Source: Halieaceae bacterium
GTDB lineage: Bacteria; Pseudomonadota; Gammaproteobacteria; Pseudomonadales; Halieaceae
Direction: 5' to 3'
Assembly (NCBI GenBank): GCA_002683395.1
Contig: NYTG01000079.1
Location: 1 to 17,299 of the forward strand
Length of the DNA stretch: 17,299 nt
In this document: piece after piece, positions 13,703 to 17,299 of the stretch
How positions within the stretch are numbered: the stretch's first letter is position 1
Layout: every line of letters starts with the position of its first letter
Program-made: the position numbers and the translations under genes
Notes under the pieces: model-generated
What the model saw: the letters and a program-made list of their open reading frames with translations, nothing else
Database searches by the model: none
Told to the model about the DNA's origin: nothing

Positions 13703-15475
13703 TCACTCGGGCAAAGAGCCCTGCATAATCTGCCCCTGCATGACCACTAGGGAGGGCCTTAGGGCCCAGATGCTCTGAGGGTCCATCTCAAACAGATCTT
13801 GATCCAACACCACGAAATCGGCTTCCTTACCCACCTCGATTGCGCCCTGCGCGCCTTCCAAACGCAGCTGGTAAGCACCGTTGCGCGTATAGCCAGCCAG
13901 AAGTTGCTCAAGTCCGAGCCGCTCTGTGACAGGCGCGCGAATGCCGTCATTCTCAGATTGCCACCACGCTCTTGGATACTGCCGGGTATGTCCGGTCTGG
14001 ATACCCAGATAAGGACTGACGTAGGTGGGCAACATATCGCCCCCCCACCATTCATCGCTAGAAAACGTCACGCGAGCACCGGTTTCGAACACCGTCCGGG
14101 CTGGATACATCGTGTTATACCGCGCTGCGCCCAATAGGTCGCGAACCACCGGATTGGACTCTACCCCAAACCACCACGGTGAAAAGTTCGCGATCACGCC
14201 CAGCGCCTCAATACGGTGTATGTCTGCAGGATCAATCAGCGCCAAATGGGCAATGGTGACTCGGGGGTAGAAAACGCCCTCTACTCTGGCATGAGCCGCC
14301 TCCACGGCAGCTAGTACGGTTCGAGTCGCACGATCCCCAATGCTGTGCACCATGAGATCAAGTTTTTCCTCATGGAGCTCCAACAGGAGCGCCGTCAGCT
14401 CCTCCGTCGTGAGCAATGGCTCAGTCGCGATGCCACTCCCCACATACGGCTGAGTATAGGAGGCTGACTGATTGGCGCTGATGCCGTCCATGAACACCTT
14501 TACCGCATTGAAGCGCAGCAACGAGCCACCGTACTCGCGGCGATAACGTTTCACCTCTGCAACCGCTTTTTTGGCGCGCTCCGGAGTGAAAATCTGGTAG
14601 GTCCCGTAATACCTCAGCGGCAGGCGCCCCTGCTTTTCAAGCGACGCGATGACACTGTATACGTGATCCCCGTAACCTTTATTGCCGGCATCAAAGACTG
14701 CTGTCAAACCATGTCCACTCATCACGCTCAGTATGTCGGCCACTGCTTCTTCATGGCGTTGAATTTGACTCGGATCGACCAGAGCAAACTGCTTGGCAAA
14801 ATGCTGAACACCTGCCCCCTCCTTGACCCAGCCGGTAGGATTACCCAGCTCGTCTCGGGCATACATCGCTAAACCAGGCTTTGGATCAGGAGTCGCTTTA
14901 TCAACCCCCAGTTCAGATAATGCTTTTGAATTTAGCCAGAAATCGTGGGCTGTCTCGCTTTCAAACCACACTAGACGATCAGGGAGAATGGCATCCAGTG
15001 TTTCCTTTCTGGGGCCCTCACTACCGCTTACAAACATCGCTGTTGGCCAGCAACACAGGCGCAGCCACTTTTGTTTCGGATGGTTTTCAGCATATTGCTT
15101 CACGGACGCCAGCAGGGCTTCTTTGGTGTCGCCCGAGACCTCACCGAAGTTCTCTACATTGACGTAACCGGGATGAGCATGTCCGTCTATTAAGCCCGGA
15201 ATGACCAACCTTCCCTGTAAATCTGCGCTCAACGATGCCTGAATTGCCGCGGCTCCCTGGTTGTCGCCGACATACACAAATTGACCGTCGGCAATCGCAA
15301 TCGCTTCCGCCCAGGGTTGCTCTGTGTTCGACGTAAATATCTTGGCGTTCTTGATCAGAAGATCTGCGCTAAGCCCCGTCGCTGCCTCGTCCCCTCCTGG
15401 CTCATCAAATCCGTATACACAACTCGACAGCAATATCAGAACGGATACCGCGCAACCTTTATTGATAAGAGCCAT
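13703..15475 (-). CDS. YtcJ-type amidohydrolase, predicted lipoprotein
   Basis: This 590-residue metal-dependent hydrolase belongs to the COG1574/YtcJ branch of the amidohydrolase superfamily (Amidohydro_3). Metal-site residues are visible in order: HxH in GLIDGHAHPG (H99, H101), K326 in AVKVFMDG as the likely carboxylated lysine, H377 in VHSIGD, H410 in TIAHL and D474 in FSSDEW. The closing beta-sandwich motif GAIEVGKEADFVVLD is at 544-558. The N-terminus is a lipoprotein signal with lipobox LSSC (16-19); V at +2 suggests the outer membrane, facing the periplasm. Members cleave amide, carbamate or ester bonds of varied and often unknown substrates. The start ATG at 15475 is preceded by AGGC. 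The gene converges on the SpdH-like gene and diverges from the GFA gene. A role in handling exported acyl-amines is speculative. Confidence 0.87.
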   Translation of the reverse strand: MALINKGCAVSVLILLSSCVYGFDEPGGDEAATGLSADLLIKNAKIFTSNTEQPWAEAIAIADGQFVYVGDNQGAAAIQASLSADLQGRLVIPGLIDGHAHPGYVNVENFGEVSGDTKEALLASVKQYAENHPKQKWLRLCCWPTAMFVSGSEGPRKETLDAILPDRLVWFESETAHDFWLNSKALSELGVDKATPDPKPGLAMYARDELGNPTGWVKEGAGVQHFAKQFALVDPSQIQRHEEAVADILSVMSGHGLTAVFDAGNKGYGDHVYSVIASLEKQGRLPLRYYGTYQIFTPERAKKAVAEVKRYRREYGGSLLRFNAVKVFMDGISANQSASYTQPYVGSGIATEPLLTTEELTALLLELHEEKLDLMVHSIGDRATRTVLAAVEAAHARVEGVFYPRVTIAHLALIDPADIHRIEALGVIANFSPWWFGVESNPVVRDLLGAARYNTMYPARTVFETGARVTFSSDEWWGGDMLPTYVSPYLGIQTGHTRQYPRAWWQSENDGIRAPVTERLGLEQLLAGYTRNGAYQLRLEGAQGAIEVGKEADFVVLDQDLFEMDPQSIWALRPSLVVMQGQIMQGSLPE

Positions 15476-15721
15476 AGTGGTCTGCCTGTCCCGTAGGTAC
15501 GGTTAATATCTCAATACCGCGCTCCTCGCCTCATCTTTGAACGCAAGATTAATCCGAGGTTTTTGGGGCGCCACTTTCTACAGCGCTTTTAGAATCTCAT
15601 GTCTGATAAGGCCGGCATAGCCCTCTTCTGCGAGCCGATAGAAAGTTCTGGACTGAGGCATTCGTGGTCATTTCGAGATAGAGTGATGGTAAGAGTGAGC
15701 GCATCAGCAAAGGCCAAAACG

Positions 15722-16171
15722 ATGGCAGAGATCCAACACAATTGCCAATGTCCGTGTGGGACGAATCAATTCTCAGCTAAAGGTGAACCCATTGTTCGCT
15801 TCTTCTGCCACTGCTCTATTTGCCAAGATAAATACAGCGCGCCCTTTGCAGACGTCGCGCTCTTCAAACTGTCGTCCGTAGCGCTCCCTGAGCAGGCCGT
15901 CACTTACGGCCAATACAAGCGCTTTGTGGCGATTGATCGCGGTATCTGCGATGACTGCCATAAACCTGTCATGGCCAAAATGGGCGCCGCGGAAAAAGGT
16001 TATGCATTTATTGCAGCACAGAATTTCGCCAACCCGGAGGCCCTGCCGGCGAGCAGCATGCATGTGTTTTACGGCACCCGTGCCCATGACGTCGACGATC
16101 TGTTACCCAAACATCACAATTGGTTGAGCAGTCAGTGGGCGTTCTTAAAACTATTGAGATCGGCGGGCTAA
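15722..16171 (+). CDS. GFA/CENP-V family zinc-binding protein
   Basis: This 149-residue protein belongs to the GFA family (glutathione-dependent formaldehyde-activating enzyme; CENP-V/GFA domain). The zinc-site cysteines are all present: C8 and C10 in CQCPCG, C29/C31/C34 in FCHCSIC, and C76/C79 in GICDDCHKP. True Gfa binds glutathione, but the family is wide and most members have unknown roles, so a formaldehyde function is not proven. The start at 15722 was chosen because AAAGG lies about 8 bases before it and the Cys motif then sits at the usual distance from the N-terminus. In-frame ATGs at 15599 and 15686 would add 41 or 12 residues with no family match. The gene converges on the universal stress protein gene with a 45-base gap. 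Confidence 0.85.
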   Translation: MAEIQHNCQCPCGTNQFSAKGEPIVRFFCHCSICQDKYSAPFADVALFKLSSVALPEQAVTYGQYKRFVAIDRGICDDCHKPVMAKMGAAEKGYAFIAAQNFANPEALPASSMHVFYGTRAHDVDDLLPKHHNWLSSQWAFLKLLRSAG

Positions 16172-16216
16172 GCGCTATGGTTCCGCTTTTGGTGTCACCA
16201 CTTCTCGACCCAGTGG

Positions 16217-17083
16217 CTACACGTGCACCGTGACGGTGGGTACCCGCGCCGAGCGCAACAAATGATTCGTCTTGCTCCCTAAAAATAGACTCTTTAAGGG
16301 CGAGTGGCTATAAGCCCCCATCACCAGCATGTCGACTTCTCTGTCTGCCAGCGCCTGTGTAACTTGCTGTTCGGGATCTCCCGGAAGATAGGCCGTTTCG
16401 ACCTGAAATCCGCTCGCAGTCAGCGTGCTTTTGGCCCAATCCAAGTGTTTCTCTGCGTCACTCTTTTGCTTACCCGACATCACGACATGAATCGGCAAAT
16501 CAGCCAGCCCCGGGTTAGCGGCAATCAAGCTGACGCACCTGCGTGTCATTCGCTTACCGTCATAAGCGACCAGCGCACTTTTTGGCTCGGAGAACTCGCT
16601 GGCAACAGTGAGTATCGGACGACGAATATTGCGGCTGATGCTTTCAACATGGCGCCCTAGATCATGCTCGGTATGTGCCGCTGACTTACCACGTCGACCC
16701 AACACGTAAAGCGCGACATCCTGTTGTTGGTCGTCAAGGGTCTCCAGCAATTGTCCATAGCGCTGTTTGACATCGACCGTGATGGCATCTACACGCTCGC
16801 AGCGCTTTTTCAGCTCATTGAGAAAAATTCGACCCCGCTCGCGGGTCTCGCGAGACCGCTCACCCTCCTCTTCGGCGAGCCGGTTCAGCAGGTTCTCCTG
16901 CGCATCAAAGCCAATCGCACCGCTGTGATCGTCACTGGTCGCAGTCTCTTGATGACGATCAATAATATGCAGCAGCTCGAGAGGCAACGAAAACCGCCGC
17001 GCCGCCCAGGCGCTGTAGTCAGCGACATAGTCGGCGTAGGGAGACTGATCAACACAGGCAAGAATTTTTTTGGATTGCTTCAC
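16217..17083 (-). CDS. Tandem-domain universal stress protein
   Basis: This 288-residue cytoplasmic protein has two UspA-type domains (about 1-160 and 168-288). Each starts with a short hydrophobic strand ending in Asp (ILACVDQS at 7-14; ALVAYDGK at 170-177). The ATP-binding loop G-2x-G-9x-G(S/T) is best seen in domain 2, where GAYSH (256-260) is followed by LGSKT (268-272). Domain 1 has GRRG at 129-132 then LGRHVES, a less standard version. It starts with GTG at 17083 and lacks a clear ribosome binding site, but lies 9 bases after the stop of the SulP gene, so translation is probably coupled. SulP-USP pairs occur in other bacteria; here the protein may tune anion uptake by nucleotide sensing, which is inference. 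Confidence 0.88.
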   Translation of the reverse strand: MKQSKKILACVDQSPYADYVADYSAWAARRFSLPLELLHIIDRHQETATSDDHSGAIGFDAQENLLNRLAEEEGERSRETRERGRIFLNELKKRCERVDAITVDVKQRYGQLLETLDDQQQDVALYVLGRRGKSAAHTEHDLGRHVESISRNIRRPILTVASEFSEPKSALVAYDGKRMTRRCVSLIAANPGLADLPIHVVMSGKQKSDAEKHLDWAKSTLTASGFQVETAYLPGDPEQQVTQALADREVDMLVMGAYSHSPLKSLFLGSKTNHLLRSARVPTVTVHV

Positions 17084-17092
17084 GGGTAGCGT

Positions 17093-17299
17093 CTACTGAG
17101 GGAGGAGCAAATCTTCTGCCCCTTCTTTGTCATGTAAGCCAAAGCGATCGACCATCGTAGCGCTAGCCTCGTTCAAACCGATCACCTCAACGTCTGCGCC
17201 CTCACGTCGGAACTTGATCACAACCTTGTCGAGGGCACTGACAGCAGTGATATCCCAGAAATGAGCGCGACTGACATCAATGCGCACGACATCAATCAC
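17093..17299 (-). CDS. SulP family anion transporter, C-terminal STAS domain (partial)
   Basis: The last 68 residues of a SulP-type anion transporter (sulfate, bicarbonate or other anion) are present; the membrane part lies beyond the right edge. The fragment is the second half of a cytoplasmic STAS domain. DVSRAHFWDITAVSALDK gives the conserved strand and the Asp-Ile-Thr loop, followed by VEVIGLNEAS. The 3' end is TAG at 17095-17093, 9 bases before the GTG of the universal stress protein, so the two form an operon. The first codon at the window edge is GTG, but it is internal and should not be taken as a start. The anion cannot be told from this part. Confidence 0.85.
   Translation of the reverse strand: MIDVVRIDVSRAHFWDITAVSALDKVVIKFRREGADVEVIGLNEASATMVDRFGLHDKEGAEDLLLPQ

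Noticed and set aside
15599..15721. Longer start for the GFA protein
   Set aside because: The added 41 residues match nothing in the family, and a good ribosome binding site precedes ATG 15722.
16198..16216. CCACT/AGTGG hairpin between the GFA and USP genes as a terminator
   Set aside because: Five-base arms with a 9-base loop and no U-tract on either strand.

Overview
This window looks like a chromosomal segment from a Gram-negative proteobacterium, most likely a marine gammaproteobacterium of the Halieaceae/OM60-NOR5 or a related group. That placement is an inference from gene content: a Tat-exported flavoprotein, an outer-membrane-type lipoprotein signal, PuuA/PuuB homologues, and a SulP transporter followed by a universal stress protein. 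There is no rRNA or other marker gene to confirm it. Coding density is high and base composition is moderate and even. I see no insertion sequence, phage gene, tRNA, rRNA or CRISPR array. No stretch longer than about 270 bases lacks a gene.

Layout. (1) Positions 1-4723 hold a polyamine-type catabolic block: the start of a sodium:solute symporter (minus, runs off the left edge), a small cupin (plus), a PuuB-like gamma-glutamylputrescine oxidase (minus), a PuuA-like gamma-glutamylputrescine synthetase (plus, divergent from puuB), and a regulator joining a SnoaL/NTF2-like domain to an AraC-type DNA-binding domain (minus). (2) 4944-5804 is a six-helix membrane protein of unknown function, divergent from the regulator. 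(3) 10202 down to 5826 is a tight three-gene minus-strand unit: two paralogous PYROXD2/phytoene-desaturase-like FAD oxidoreductases, then a stand-alone GcvT-fold (tetrahydrofolate aminomethyltransferase-like) protein, with 4-base and 11-base gene overlaps. (4) 10374-13582 holds a ferric-reductase-like membrane protein (minus), a small two-helix membrane ORF (plus) and a Tat-exported spermidine dehydrogenase-like flavoprotein (plus). (5) 13703-16171 holds a lipoprotein YtcJ-type amidohydrolase (minus) and a GFA/CENP-V zinc protein (plus). (6) 17299 down to 16217 is the C-terminal STAS end of a SulP anion transporter followed 9 bases later by a tandem-domain universal stress protein.

How the genes may work together. 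The clearest theme is polyamine and methylated-amine use. An exported SpdH-like enzyme could cleave spermidine outside the cytoplasmic membrane. The symporter could import an amine, and PuuA and PuuB would glutamylate and oxidise the diamine inside the cell. PuuC and PuuD, needed to finish that pathway, are not in this window. The oxidoreductase pair plus GcvT-like protein looks like a split version of the oxidase plus folate-domain enzymes that demethylate N-methyl compounds. This is the most intriguing unit here, and its substrate cannot be read from the sequence. Inverted repeats in several divergent promoter regions suggest local regulation, possibly by the SnoaL-AraC protein.
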